A DNA stretch of 64,000 nucleotides from Gammaproteobacteria bacterium (GTDB lineage: Bacteria > Pseudomonadota > Gammaproteobacteria > UBA6186 > Azoamicaceae): the NCBI GenBank assembly GCA_030431675.1, contig JAUIIV010000003.1, forward strand, positions 97,887-161,886, read 5' to 3'. A program made the position numbers and the translations under genes. The notes beneath the pieces were generated by a model, which made no database searches, was not told where the DNA came from, and saw nothing but the letters and a program-made list of their open reading frames with translations. Of this stretch, positions 50,949 through 62,100 are shown piece by piece (the first letter of the stretch is position 1; each line of letters starts with the position of its first letter).

Positions 50949-51851
50949 ATGGAAGTAAAAAGTATTCAAAATAGCAAGGGTTTAGCCTTTGCCGGTATCT
51001 CTACCTTTTTAGGTGCATTGGCCACTATAACTTATAAGCCCTTAATGCAAGCTGGCATGTCGCCTGCAACATTAGCCTTATTTGAAAGCTGTACAATAGT
51101 TTTATTCTTATTTTTTATTAGCAAACCTTGGCGCTTGTTTAAGTGTCAACGCCGCACGCGTAATCCTGCGTTGCTAGCTAGCGTTTTTCAGTCTATTGCT
51201 ACCACTTCTTTTTTTCTGGGTTTAAATTTTTTAGATCCTGTTACCTTTGGTTTTATTAGTCGTAATCAGGTGGTGTTCTCTATTTTATTGGGCTTCTATT
51301 TTCTTGCTGAGCGGCATAGTTTGGCAACTTGGATGTTTATAGTATTGGGGTTAATAGGCTCGCTAATCTTATGCTACGCAGATATGGGGATCATGAATCC
51401 GCTTGGTGTGGTTTTTGCGTTATTGTACTGCTTTTGTTTTAGTGTACGTAATTTGATTGTACGTAAGTATCACCATACTCCGGTAATTTTATGTATGTTC
51501 TATGGCTATTTATTATCATTTGTCTGTTTGGCAGCTATGCAATTTGGTGGGTTGTTAGGAACTTTTATTTGGCCTGATATGTACACTACCACTAAGATTA
51601 TAGCCGTATCAATATTGGCTGCACTTGGGGCGATGTATTTCCAACAGATAGCTCTACGCTATGAGACCATGTCTTTAGTAACATCTATAAGAACATTCTC
51701 GCCTTTTATAGTGACCATATACTTCGGTTGGCAGATAGGCTTTGACTTTCCGCCACTAAAAGTACTAGGTATTTTTGTAATGACGGTAGCTATCCTAACC
51801 CTAATTTACAGTTATCGTGAAAAAGAAGCTGTGAAGGTAGCTACCGCCTAG
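50949..51851 (+). CDS. DMT-superfamily (EamA-type) transporter
   Basis: This 300-residue membrane protein has ten hydrophobic segments in two halves. The second segment of the first half (TLALFESCTIVLFLFFI) and the loop LNFLDPVTFGFISRNQVVFSILLGFYFLAERHSLATWMFIVLGLIGSLIL are typical of EamA domains; the second half repeats this with FYGYLLSFVCLAAMQ and SIRTFSPFIVTIYFGWQIG. Such proteins export or import metabolites; the substrate cannot be read. In host-associated bacteria related proteins import nucleotide-like or amino-acid-like compounds. It starts 57 bases after the barrel operon. Confidence 0.85.
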   Translation: MEVKSIQNSKGLAFAGISTFLGALATITYKPLMQAGMSPATLALFESCTIVLFLFFISKPWRLFKCQRRTRNPALLASVFQSIATTSFFLGLNFLDPVTFGFISRNQVVFSILLGFYFLAERHSLATWMFIVLGLIGSLILCYADMGIMNPLGVVFALLYCFCFSVRNLIVRKYHHTPVILCMFYGYLLSFVCLAAMQFGGLLGTFIWPDMYTTTKIIAVSILAALGAMYFQQIALRYETMSLVTSIRTFSPFIVTIYFGWQIGFDFPPLKVLGIFVMTVAILTLIYSYREKEAVKVATA

Positions 51852-51907
51852 ACTCTCGTCGACATCTATGCATCTACATATGCGCGTAGCCGTTATATGA
51901 ATTGATA

Positions 51908-52174
51908 TTATTTCATAAGTAGGCTAAGTGCGATGTCGCCCACAAAACCGACGATATAGCCATGCAAGAAGCCAAATATAAAGCCTATTACTGCACCGGT
52001 TAAAGTAGCAGCATAGCCGGTATATAAGGTTGCCAAACCTGCAATTATAGAACCTGCGAAGCCAGCAAATAACATGCCGAGCAATGCGAGTAATAGCAAG
52101 TTTACTCCCCACATAGTACCTATCAATACGCCAGTTTTTGAGAGGCTTAATTTCATCACTTTACGTTTTGCCAT
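51908..52174 (-). CDS. Small Gly-rich membrane protein
   Basis: ATG 52174 (88 residues) follows AGGTG by 6 bases; an ATG at 52216 would add 14 residues without such a site. Two hydrophobic stretches (about 14-38, VLIGTMWGVNLLLLALLGMLFAG, and 55-80, TLTGAVIGFIFGFLHGYIVGFV) are full of Gly. The arrangement LSKTGVLIGTMWGVNLL...LYTGYAATLTGAVIGFIFGFLHGYIVG resembles small DUF5676-like or holin-annotated bacterial membrane proteins, but I cannot confirm this. It stands alone, convergent with the transporter. Confidence 0.68.
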   Translation of the reverse strand: MAKRKVMKLSLSKTGVLIGTMWGVNLLLLALLGMLFAGFAGSIIAGLATLYTGYAATLTGAVIGFIFGFLHGYIVGFVGDIALSLLMK

Positions 52175-52264
52175 GTCAAACACCTCATACAAAATTGACT
52201 GTAAATTATAGTACATTTGTATAAAATCACAGGGATTACGTGAGGCTACATCTTTTGTGACTAA

Positions 52265-52867
52265 TTAGAAGCCGGGTGGTTTTAAGTGACTATAACTAGG
52301 GGGTCCCTGCTCAATGGTATTTGTCTTCGTAGTATTTTCGTTTGCTGCAAGAATCATTCTGACTCCTGGCATCAGTGCCTCTGCAGCTTCCTCTGCAAAA
52401 ACTGGATCTAATTCCAATTTAGCCTTCTTTGATAATAGGTAATTGAGCCAGGTAGGGTTTTGTATTGGGAGCATGCTTTCTGGAGTTCGCCATCCTTGTG
52501 GGCCGTAGCCTCTGTATAATACTTCCTCAAAAAATAAAGGAGAGCTGATCATTTGAGTGATTAAAAAACATCGTATTTGCTCATCACACATAACTGTGCC
52601 AATGTTAATTTTATACACAAAATAATTGAAAATTTCAGGCAAGCCTAAAGATACTGCCAGACAAAGTAAACTATCTTCACCTGCAAACTCGTATGATATT
52701 CCGTCAGTAATAATGATTGCGTATGCGTCTGATATATCATCACCCTCACTATCGGCAAGTGGATGCATATAATACTGAATATATTGTTGTTTTATATGAT
52801 TAGGAATTGGAGAACGCATAGTTTGTTTTATACTTGCTATCCATTGTTGTCTTTCTCTAGGTGTCAC
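52265..52867 (-). CDS. Unknown protein, second of a tandem paralogue pair after gatB
   Basis: This 200-residue protein is not recognised. It starts at GTG 52867, 8 bases after GGAA, and only 3 bases after the previous stop. It matches its upstream neighbour: TPRERQQWIASIKQTMRSPIP with TPAERQQRIVRIKQIMRYPIP, IIITDGISYEFAGEDSLLCLAV with VILTDGLSTDFAEDASLICTAI, and YGPQGWRTPESMLPIQNPTWLNYL with YGPKGLRTKESIAIGNPTWYAYL. No signal or membrane segment is visible. The tail is polar and ends LKPPGF. It is the last gene of the gatCAB transcript as far as spacing shows. Confidence 0.7.
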   Translation of the reverse strand: MTPRERQQWIASIKQTMRSPIPNHIKQQYIQYYMHPLADSEGDDISDAYAIIITDGISYEFAGEDSLLCLAVSLGLPEIFNYFVYKINIGTVMCDEQIRCFLITQMISSPLFFEEVLYRGYGPQGWRTPESMLPIQNPTWLNYLLSKKAKLELDPVFAEEAAEALMPGVRMILAANENTTKTNTIEQGPPSYSHLKPPGF

Positions 52868-52870
52868 TTG

Positions 52871-53455
52871 TTACATTCCGTATCGATGCGGTCTTATATT
52901 AGGAGCGTCGCCTTGACCTTGCCCAGTATCTAAGCTATCTATAAACTGTCTAAATCCAGGAACAGTTCGGTCACCTGTTTCTTTTGCTTTCTCAGCGTCT
53001 ATCGTTATTGCTAATTCTCCAGAAGCTAGATATGCATACCAGGTAGGATTACCAATAGCAATACTCTCTTTTGTTCTGAGACCCTTAGGGCCATATGCCT
53101 CTTCAAGAGTATCATTAGTGAATACAGGTATAGCTTGCATTATCTGCATGAGATGTAAACGTAGTTCGTCATTGTACATTACTGTCACAATCCCAATTTT
53201 TTTAATAAACAAATCAAACAGTAGGGGTGATTGCATAGTGATTGCTGTACAGATTAAACTAGCGTCTTCAGCAAAATCAGTTGATAGTCCATCTGTTAAG
53301 ATAACTGATTTTGCATCAGAGTTTGGATCTTCTGCAGCGTCAAGTAGGCCTTGTACCAATAAGTTAATCTGCGTTACTTTACTTATCTCAGGAATTGGGT
53401 AACGCATAATCTGCTTAATCCTAACAATCCTTTGTTGCCGTTCCGCTGGCGTCAT
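52871..53455 (-). CDS. Unknown protein, first of a tandem paralogue pair after gatB
   Basis: This 194-residue protein is not recognised. AGGGA precedes the ATG, which lies 9 bases after the gatB stop, so it is almost surely co-transcribed with gatCAB. Conserved with its neighbour are the N-terminal RQQRIVRIKQIMRYPIP, an ILTDGLS strand, and the block YGPKGLRTKES...NPTWYAYL. The fold looks alpha/beta or helical and cytoplasmic. The C-terminus is Gly/Gln/Asp-rich and ends RPHRYGM. Linkage to tRNA amidation may be only positional. Confidence 0.7.
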   Translation of the reverse strand: MTPAERQQRIVRIKQIMRYPIPEISKVTQINLLVQGLLDAAEDPNSDAKSVILTDGLSTDFAEDASLICTAITMQSPLLFDLFIKKIGIVTVMYNDELRLHLMQIMQAIPVFTNDTLEEAYGPKGLRTKESIAIGNPTWYAYLASGELAITIDAEKAKETGDRTVPGFRQFIDSLDTGQGQGDAPNIRPHRYGM

Positions 53456-53464
53456 TTTAAATCC

Positions 53465-54895
53465 CTATAGTTTTTTCTTTAATAGTTCATTCACCTGATC
53501 GGGATTTGCTTTGCCTTGACTTGCTTTCATAACCTGCCCGACAAAGAAACCAAATAGTTTGTCTTTACCTGCACGGTATTGTTCAAGTTGATTGGGGTTA
53601 TCTGCAAATACTTGATCAATAATTTTTTCAATAGCTGCTGTATCTGTAACTTGCCGTAAGCCTTTCTCATCAATTATCTGATCTGGCTCTTTACCAGTAG
53701 CCCACATTTCTTCAAATACTGTTTTGGCTAATTTATTAGATACGGTGTTATCTTCAATTCTATGCATTAGTGCACCTAGTTGCTTGGCAGTAAGAGGTGC
53801 ATCCTCTATCTCCATAGCTTCTTTATTTAACGCTGCACTAAGTTCGCCAATGATCCAGTTAGCGGTAAGTTTATATTTTTTGTCAGTGGCAGCTACTGCT
53901 TGTTCGTAGAATTCTGCCATAGCCTTGCTAGCTGTTAAGATTTTCCCTTCATAGTCGGTTAGTTCATATTCTTGCATGAAGCGGGTCAATTTTGCCGCTG
54001 GCAACTCAGGCATATTATCTTTAATTGTATTGATCATCGCTATATCTACTTTTAGTGGTGGTAGATCAGGATCATGAAAGTAGCGGTAGTCATTAGCTTC
54101 TTCTTTGGCGCGCATAGAGCGTGTATCACCTTTTTGCGCATCAAATAAACGAGTTTCCTGTACCACAGTGCCGCCTGACTCTATGAGTGCGATTTGTCTT
54201 GCAACTTCGTACTCAATAGCTTTTTCTACAAACTTAAAGGAGTTAACATTCTTGATCTCTGCGCGAGTGCCAAATTCTTTTTGGCCTTTCGGTCTCACTG
54301 ATACATTAGCATCACATCTAAAAGAACCTTCCTGCATGTTACCATTACAGATATCAATATATTTGACTAGGGCATGTAGTGCTTTGAGATAAGCAACTGC
54401 CTCTGCGCTGCTACGCATATCAGGCTCTGAGACAATCTCTAGCAGTGGCACACCTGCACGATTTAAATCTATGCCTGTATTTTTTACAAATTGATCGTGT
54501 ACTGATTTTCCTGCATCTTCTTCCAGATGGGCTCGTGTAATATTAATTGTTTTACTTTGTCCTTCTTCCAGCTCTATGTCTATGGAGCCGCCACGTAGAA
54601 TAGGAAAAAAGAATTGGCTGATTTGATAACCTTTGGGCAAGTCTGGGTAAAAGTAGTTTTTTCTATCAAATGCCGACTTTTCTTGTATGTCTGCGCCAAC
54701 GGCCAAACCAAATTTAATGGCTAAGTTTACAGCTTCTTTATTAAGTACTGGTAATACCCCAGGTAAGCCTAAATCAACTGCACATGCCTGAGTGTTAGGT
54801 GCTGCTCCATAGGTAGTAGCAGAGCCAGAAAATAATTTGGCTTTAGTGTTAAGTTGTGCGTGTACTTCTAAACCAATTACTGTTTCCCATTCCAT
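53465..54895 (-). CDS. gatB: Asp-tRNA(Asn)/Glu-tRNA(Gln) amidotransferase subunit B
   Basis: This 476-residue subunit binds the misacylated tRNA and activates it with ATP. The N-terminal [20 protein letters not shown], the block [26 protein letters not shown], and [18 protein letters not shown] are family signatures; the C-terminal YqeY-like helical tail (from about 330) is present. It follows gatA by 12 bases. The tRNA-Gln and the amidotransferase in this window fit a genome that makes Asn-tRNA or Gln-tRNA by amidation. Confidence 0.97.
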   Translation of the reverse strand: MEWETVIGLEVHAQLNTKAKLFSGSATTYGAAPNTQACAVDLGLPGVLPVLNKEAVNLAIKFGLAVGADIQEKSAFDRKNYFYPDLPKGYQISQFFFPILRGGSIDIELEEGQSKTINITRAHLEEDAGKSVHDQFVKNTGIDLNRAGVPLLEIVSEPDMRSSAEAVAYLKALHALVKYIDICNGNMQEGSFRCDANVSVRPKGQKEFGTRAEIKNVNSFKFVEKAIEYEVARQIALIESGGTVVQETRLFDAQKGDTRSMRAKEEANDYRYFHDPDLPPLKVDIAMINTIKDNMPELPAAKLTRFMQEYELTDYEGKILTASKAMAEFYEQAVAATDKKYKLTANWIIGELSAALNKEAMEIEDAPLTAKQLGALMHRIEDNTVSNKLAKTVFEEMWATGKEPDQIIDEKGLRQVTDTAAIEKIIDQVFADNPNQLEQYRAGKDKLFGFFVGQVMKASQGKANPDQVNELLKKKL

Positions 54896-54907
54896 ACTAA
54901 ATACCTC

Positions 54908-56362
54908 TTATACAAATGCTGTGGGGACTTGTTGATGCCAATCAGTTACTAATTGATATTGATGGGCAGCATTCAAAATTGTGCTTTCAGCAAAAAAGTT
55001 ACCAATCAGTTGCAAGCCAACAGGCAAATTATTAACAAAGCCTGCCGGAATAGAAACTGCCGGTATGCCCGCAAGGTTTACACTGCTAGTGTAAATATCA
55101 CGTAAATACATATCTACTGGATTAGTATTCTTTGCTCCTAGCTTAAATGCTACTTCAGGAGCTGTGGGGCTTGCGATTATATCGACTTCTTTAAAGGCGT
55201 TTAGGTATTCATTAGCTATAAGCTTACGTACTTTTTGAGCTTTACGATAATAAGACTCGAAGCTAGTACTAGATAATACATATGTACCAATTAATATACG
55301 TCTTTTTACCTCGGTGCCAAATCCTTCACTACGTGTGCGCTCGTAAAAGTCGACTAGGTCCTTGGCATCATCACAACGGTAACCATATCGTACCCCATCG
55401 AAGCGTGAAAGATTTGATGAACACTCTGCTGGTGCAATAATGTAGTAAGTTGGTATTGCCAAATGAATATTAGGTAGAGATACTTCTTTGATAACAGCAC
55501 CAAGTTTTTCTAATTCTTTGATTGCCGTATCTATTACTTTGGCTATATTTGTATCAAGCTTCTCAGTAAAAAATTCTTTAGGTAGACCAATCTTCAGACC
55601 TTTTATAGGACGTTTAATGTCTGCTAAATAATCTGGAATTTCATGTTGTACACTGGTTGAGTCTTTGGGATCAAAACCTGCCATTGCTTGCAATAGATGC
55701 GCACAACACTCAGATGAGATAGCCATTGGTCCGCCTTGGTCTAGACTTGAGGCATAAGCTATCATTCCCCAGCGAGACACTAAGCCATAAGTAGGTTTTA
55801 ACCCAGTGATACCACAAAATGCCGCTGGCTGACGGGTAGAGCCACCAGTGTCTGTGCCGGTACTGCCAGCTGCTAGGCGTGCGGCCATTGCAGCAGCCGA
55901 ACCTCCAGAGGAGCCGCCGGGTACGCATTCTAAATCCCAAGGATTTTTACTAGCACCATAAAAACTCGTCTCATTGCTAGCGCCCATAGCAAATTCATCC
56001 ATGTTTAGTTTGCCCATGCTAATCGTGCCTGCATTGCGTAATTTGCTAACCACAGTCGCATCATAGGGTGCTATAAAATTGTCTAACATCTTAGAAGCAC
56101 AAGAAGTCTTAACCCCCTGCGTACAAAAGATGTCTTTATGTAGAATCGGGATACCAGTCAAGTTTGGAGCATCTTTACTACCAATGATTTTATCAGCGGC
56201 TGCTGCTTCCTGAAGGGCTTGCTCAGCAGTTAAAGTGATGACTGTGTTAATTGCAGGGTCGTGCTTGGCAATTCTATCCAAAAAATGTTGGGTTAGTTCT
56301 ACACTTGAATATTCTTTAGCGCGCAGTCCTTGGATCAGTTGTTCTATAGTTTTTGTATGCAT
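54908..56362 (-). CDS. gatA: Asp-tRNA(Asn)/Glu-tRNA(Gln) amidotransferase subunit A
   Basis: This 484-residue amidase releases ammonia from glutamine. It carries the amidase-signature triad: Lys in LHKD (near 74-77), the Ser of [13 protein letters not shown] (near 149-161) and the nucleophile Ser of [12 protein letters not shown] (near 171-182). Length is normal. It starts 4 bases after gatC and precedes gatB. Confidence 0.97.
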   Translation of the reverse strand: MHTKTIEQLIQGLRAKEYSSVELTQHFLDRIAKHDPAINTVITLTAEQALQEAAAADKIIGSKDAPNLTGIPILHKDIFCTQGVKTSCASKMLDNFIAPYDATVVSKLRNAGTISMGKLNMDEFAMGASNETSFYGASKNPWDLECVPGGSSGGSAAAMAARLAAGSTGTDTGGSTRQPAAFCGITGLKPTYGLVSRWGMIAYASSLDQGGPMAISSECCAHLLQAMAGFDPKDSTSVQHEIPDYLADIKRPIKGLKIGLPKEFFTEKLDTNIAKVIDTAIKELEKLGAVIKEVSLPNIHLAIPTYYIIAPAECSSNLSRFDGVRYGYRCDDAKDLVDFYERTRSEGFGTEVKRRILIGTYVLSSTSFESYYRKAQKVRKLIANEYLNAFKEVDIIASPTAPEVAFKLGAKNTNPVDMYLRDIYTSSVNLAGIPAVSIPAGFVNNLPVGLQLIGNFFAESTILNAAHQYQLVTDWHQQVPTAFV

Positions 56363-56366
56363 ATTT

Positions 56367-56663
56367 TTACTCCACTACCTTAGGCACTAGATACAGGCCG
56401 TCTGCATGATAACTATCTGGAATATCTTTTTGCATCTCCTCACGTAAATTACTTTCGGTAACCGCATCATCGCGTGTGCGCAATGTCTCGCTTTGTGAGT
56501 GCTCCATTACATCTACTTCTGAGGTATCTACCTCATTAATTTCGGCGACAAACTCCAAAATATTGTGTAGGTCAGCTTCTATACGATCGGCAAATGCTTT
56601 CTCTTCTAGGGATATTTTGGCAGTGTGTGCCAATTTTTCTAATTTTTTTTTGTCAACTAACAT
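56367..56663 (-). CDS. gatC: Asp-tRNA(Asn)/Glu-tRNA(Gln) amidotransferase subunit C
   Basis: This 98-residue subunit stabilises GatA and tethers it to Gat[16 protein letters not shown] at the N-terminus, the helix [20 protein letters not shown], and [11 protein letters not shown] followed by [11 protein letters not shown] are typical GatC features. It is the first gene of the gatCAB operon and diverges from mreB, an arrangement conserved in gammaproteobacteria such as Pseudomonas. Confidence 0.95.
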   Translation of the reverse strand: MLVDKKKLEKLAHTAKISLEEKAFADRIEADLHNILEFVAEINEVDTSEVDVMEHSQSETLRTRDDAVTESNLREEMQKDIPDSYHADGLYLVPKVVE

Positions 56664-56775
56664 TGTTGCTCCAACAGTATAAATATGCGCTACTGTAGCA
56701 CAACATTGATTATTTAGGCCAAACTGACTTATTATTGATGTGTCATTATATTCATTAAATTACTTTTTATAGTAG

Positions 56776-57834
<1,059 letters not shown>

Positions 57835-57843
57835 GAGAGAGTC

Positions 57844-58698
57844 ATTAAAGCAATATTTGTTCGCCAGCCAGAAAATGGAGTGCGCTTACTAATTGTTGTT
57901 GCTTTAGCAGCAACCCTGATGTATGCAGATTATAATTATGCACAGTTTTCGCAAATCCGTAATAAGTTATCGGTAGTTGTCTATCCTATTCAAAAAATTG
58001 TAGATTTCCCTTTTAGCTTGGCCCAGCAAATTGGCGGTTTTTTTGCCACACACCAACGACTATTTACTGAAAACCAGACTTTGCGACAAGAGCATCTGTT
58101 ATTACAAGCAGAGCTACAGAAACTAGATGCATTAGAAACAGAGAATAAGCAGCTTAGAGAATTACTAGGTGCTGGTACTAAAATTAAAGAAAATCTACTT
58201 GTTGCGAATATAGTCAATGTAGATCCCGATCCTTTTACCCATCAGGTAATTATTAATCGGGGCCATGATGGTTTAGTATATGCTGGGCAACCAGTGATTG
58301 ATGCAAATGGAGTTATGGGCACTGTTACCGTAGTTGGCAATATGGAAAGTAGGGCGCTATTAATTACAGATGCCAGCCATGCTGTGCCAGTAGAAACTAT
58401 TCGCAATGGTGTGCGAGCTATAGCTGTAGGTACTGGACGTGGTGGCTTAGAGCTACGCCATGTACCTAATAGTGTAGATATCAAAGAAGGTGATGTTATG
58501 TTAACTTCTGGCTTAGGCGGTAAGTTTCCAGTTGGTTTGCCCGTGGGTACAGTAAAAGAAGTGAAACATGATCCAAGCAAGGCATTTGCAACTATAGTCT
58601 TGAAACCCGCCGCAAAATTAGATAGAAGCAGGCATATTTTATTAATCCAGACACCACAAGATAAAATCAGGGAGCAAGCAAATGCGCACAAAGGCTAG
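57844..58698 (+). CDS. mreC: Rod-shape-determining protein MreC (probable ATT start)
   Basis: MreC is a bitopic periplasmic scaffold that links MreB and MreD to PBP2 and RodA. The first canonical start, GTG 57880, would cut the conserved N-terminus. The frame upstream encodes KAIFVRQPENGVRLL, matching E. coli MreC (KPIFSRGPSLQIRLI), up to an ATT at 57844, 6 bases after a perfect AGGAG (57833-57837). The only upstream stop in this frame is the mreB TAG, and no ATG, GTG or TTG intervenes. With ATT the protein has 284 residues: TM helix about 13-30, FSQIR, a coiled coil (QRLFTENQTLRQEHLLLQAELQKL) and the MreC beta domains. Non-canonical initiation is inferred from homology and spacing. Confidence 0.93.
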   Translation: MKAIFVRQPENGVRLLIVVALAATLMYADYNYAQFSQIRNKLSVVVYPIQKIVDFPFSLAQQIGGFFATHQRLFTENQTLRQEHLLLQAELQKLDALETENKQLRELLGAGTKIKENLLVANIVNVDPDPFTHQVIINRGHDGLVYAGQPVIDANGVMGTVTVVGNMESRALLITDASHAVPVETIRNGVRAIAVGTGRGGLELRHVPNSVDIKEGDVMLTSGLGGKFPVGLPVGTVKEVKHDPSKAFATIVLKPAAKLDRSRHILLIQTPQDKIREQANAHKG

Positions 58699-59173
58699 CT
58701 TTGGGGGTGGTGTGGCTATTTTAGCAAGCTTTTTAATCGCATTTGGTATTATGCTTATTCCGCTGAGCCCATCCTATAAGTGGGTTAGACCAGATCTTGT
58801 TACGCTATTTACCATCTATTGGGTAGCAAATATGCCGACACAGGTAGGTGTATATTTTGCTTTTGCAGTAGGGCTATTATTTGATCTGATGACAGGTATG
58901 CTATTTGGGTCAATGGGACTTACTTTGGCTGTAATTGCTTTTTTAGCTAATAACTTACGTTTACGCCTGCGGATATATAAACCAGTACAAAAGTTTGCGT
59001 TAATCATGTTGCTAGTAGCTTGTGCACAATTAATTAGACTGTGGGTGCAGCTTATTATAGGTCACACTCCCGGTAGTGCTACATATTGGCTGTGCAGTCT
59101 TACGAGTGCTTTAGCCTGGCCAGTTGTGGTTAGAATACTCAACTTCTATCAATATACTTTCAGATTAAGATAA
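58682..59173 (+). CDS. mreD: Rod-shape-determining membrane protein MreD
   Basis: This 163-residue inner-membrane protein has five or six hydrophobic segments. RPDLVTLFTIYWVANMP and FAVGLLFDLMTGMLFGSMGLTLAVIAFLA match MreD (PDW...G...DLL.G..LG). It overlaps mreC by 17 bases and works with MreB and MreC in the elongasome. Confidence 0.93.
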   Translation: MRTKASFGGGVAILASFLIAFGIMLIPLSPSYKWVRPDLVTLFTIYWVANMPTQVGVYFAFAVGLLFDLMTGMLFGSMGLTLAVIAFLANNLRLRLRIYKPVQKFALIMLLVACAQLIRLWVQLIIGHTPGSATYWLCSLTSALAWPVVVRILNFYQYTFRLR

Positions 59174-59189
59174 TTAATAAGAACTGCTA

Positions 59190-62100
59190 ATGTATACACG
59201 AACAAAAAAAATCTTTTTGGGTATCCTATTATTATCATGCGCAACAATTTTTTTTGTTGCGGGGTATATTAAGCAAGAACTAGATTACTATTTACAAGAT
59301 TTGCCTGCAACTCTCACAAAGAAATTTGGTTATCCAATTAGTATAGAAGAAATTCATACTAGTTGGAGTTGGGGAACACTAAAAGTTGCAGTCACTGGTA
59401 TAGAGATTGAAGATCAAGATACAAAAGTTCCATTATTTGCTGCAGACAAAATAGTCGGACATCTTGATATGCTTGGATCTTTATATAATCTGCAACCAAA
59501 GTTTAGTAGCTTTAGTTTAGTAAGACCTCGCTTGGTATTAGATTGGGATGGAGATGGAGCTCTCACAATCCTTGGTCTTGCAGGGGAGCATATACCTGGC
59601 GTTATTGACCCTGCAATTCTTGTACAACTACTTGCTATACAAAATAAGATTAATATTACTGAAGGCGATTTTCATTTACAGGGTAGAGGTGGAGCAGATT
59701 TACCATTCATGCATGTTCAGCTTGAGTTTAGGCAAAAGAGTAATAAGCATTATACTCTTGTAGCGCGTGGTGCTATTGCTGCAGCTCTGCCACCAGAATT
59801 TAATTTTGCTATTAACTATCATGGTGATTTAAGTGATTATAGAGAAGCATTAATAGACTTTGATTTGCGTACTAGCTTTATACAAATAAAAGACTTTTTG
59901 AAGTTTACCCCACAAATTGAACATAGTTTTGCACATGGTAGTTTTACAGACTTTGATTTAAATGGGGTTATGCAAAATGGTAGGATTCGTTATATAAACA
60001 GCGAGTTTCAAGTTGAAAAACTAAAGCATATTGATTATGAAATATCTAGTGGCCGTGGCAAGATATCTTATAGTCCTACAAAAGAAAATTTTATCTTAGA
60101 TATAGATGATTTATATGTAGAGTTTGCTAATTTTTACTCCCATCCTCTACATATAGATAAAATACAAGGTAGCATAGACAAGCATGCTGTTGGTGAAGAC
60201 TGGATTTTAGAAACTAAAGATCTGCAAGTATTGGCAAACGGAATTAAACTTAATCCTCAGGTAAATTTAAACCTTGTTGATCAAAAGATTAATAGCCTAA
60301 TGTTCGCTTGTGCCCCTCAGGTTGCATCAATTCCCACAGTGATTGGATATTTGCCGGATAAAATTTTTTCTAAGACATTTTATCAATGGCTAGTTGACTC
60401 TTTACGAGCTGGAAGGGTCACCAATGTGGTGGCGAAGTATAACCAGCAAGATTTAGCTTTAGATATTGATTTTGTAGATACGGTTTTACAATACTCTGCA
60501 TCATGGCCAAGTATAGATAATATGCATGCTCATTTGAGTATTAAGAATCATGATCTATTGATTACTGCTAGCGCCGCATCGGTATTAGGTTTTCCACTAA
60601 ATAATGTGAAAACAGAGTTCAAGATAACCCCGCGTCCTTATGGACCAGTAAAAATTACTGGTGATGTTGATGCAAGCTTGCAAGATGGTATTAGGTACTT
60701 ACAGCAAACGCCATTAAAGGTAAAACTTGCAGATAAATTAGCTAAATATGACCCTAAGGGAAAAATGCACTTGGATTTGGCATTAGATGTGACGCCCTCA
60801 GGTCAGGAAGAGACTAAGGTAAAAGTCGCCGGAGATTTAATTGTAAACAAAGCCACTTTAGACTTGCCAGACATAGACATTCCGTTGGACAACATTGCAG
60901 GAAAAATTCAGTTTAGCAATGATTGGGTGCTTGCGGAGAGCCTTGACTTAAACATTATGGGACATAAAGCAACTGCAAGTGTAAAGCTTGCAGATGATGA
61001 TAGTGATCAATTGCAAGTTGATTTTAATTCCCCTATAGATGTAAAAGACATTAAACGATTATTTCCAGGCTTATATGATTTGCGTATAAGTGGTATGACC
61101 AAAATGTCAGGTAAAATACAAATACCATGGCATGCTACGGATTCTCATCAGGTATTATATGTAAGCTCTGATATGGCAGGAATTGCTATAGATTATCCAG
61201 AGCCATTTGCTAAACAAGATACCGAAGTTTTGCCCTTGATGGTAGAGTATCATATAGATTCAAACCCCATTAATATGATTAACATCGATATACCTAAGCA
61301 TATGAGTGCCAGTTTATTTGTACGCTTTGGTGAATTTTATGGTGCACAAGTTAAGCTAGGCAATCATAGGGCATCGCGTAAGGTTGTAGATAGTCTTATA
61401 GTTGGAGGGGAACTACAAAACTTTGCATGGGAAAGTTGGAAGGATATTTTACAAGCAGGGGATAGACAAAATTTAGTACCAGTAGATTTAGATTTGCTGG
61501 TAGATAACATACTACTTGGTGATACCACGTTTAAGAATACTAAGGTTGTCTATGATTCAATCAAGAATATTTGGCAAGTAGATAATGAAATAATATCTGG
61601 ACGTCTTAGCTTTTCAGATACAAAAGATAAAGTGGATATAAATCTACAACATCTACATTTAGCCTTAGATGGTAAAAACAGTAATAACTGGTTGCAACAC
61701 GTACATGCAAGATTCGCAGAAGACAGGTTACCCTTTGTGCATCTTGCATGTGAAAACTTTAGTTTTAAGGGTAATAAATATCGTAACTTATCACTACAGC
61801 TCACTCCACGAACATATGGGTATGAGATCGGTGAGTTTTCTGTAGCTAATGATTACTCTTTATTGCAGTCTCAGGGGCAGTGGCAAATGAGCTCAGAGCA
61901 TAACTTTACCCAGCTTTCTGGCAATGTCTATACCAGGAACTTTGGTAGCATACTACGCGATTGGCAATTTGGTAATTCTATAACTAGGGGAGCAGGAGAA
62001 GTTAATTTCTCTTTACAGTGGCCTGGTGATCCAACTGCTTTTAACTATTTACAGTTAGAAGGAGCTTCGCACATTGATTTACGCAGTGGAGCTTTGACAG

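Noticed and set aside
57880..57882. GTG as mreC start
   Set aside because: It removes the conserved KAIFVR...RLL N-terminus and has no ribosome binding site at the right distance, while AGGAG fits ATT 57844.
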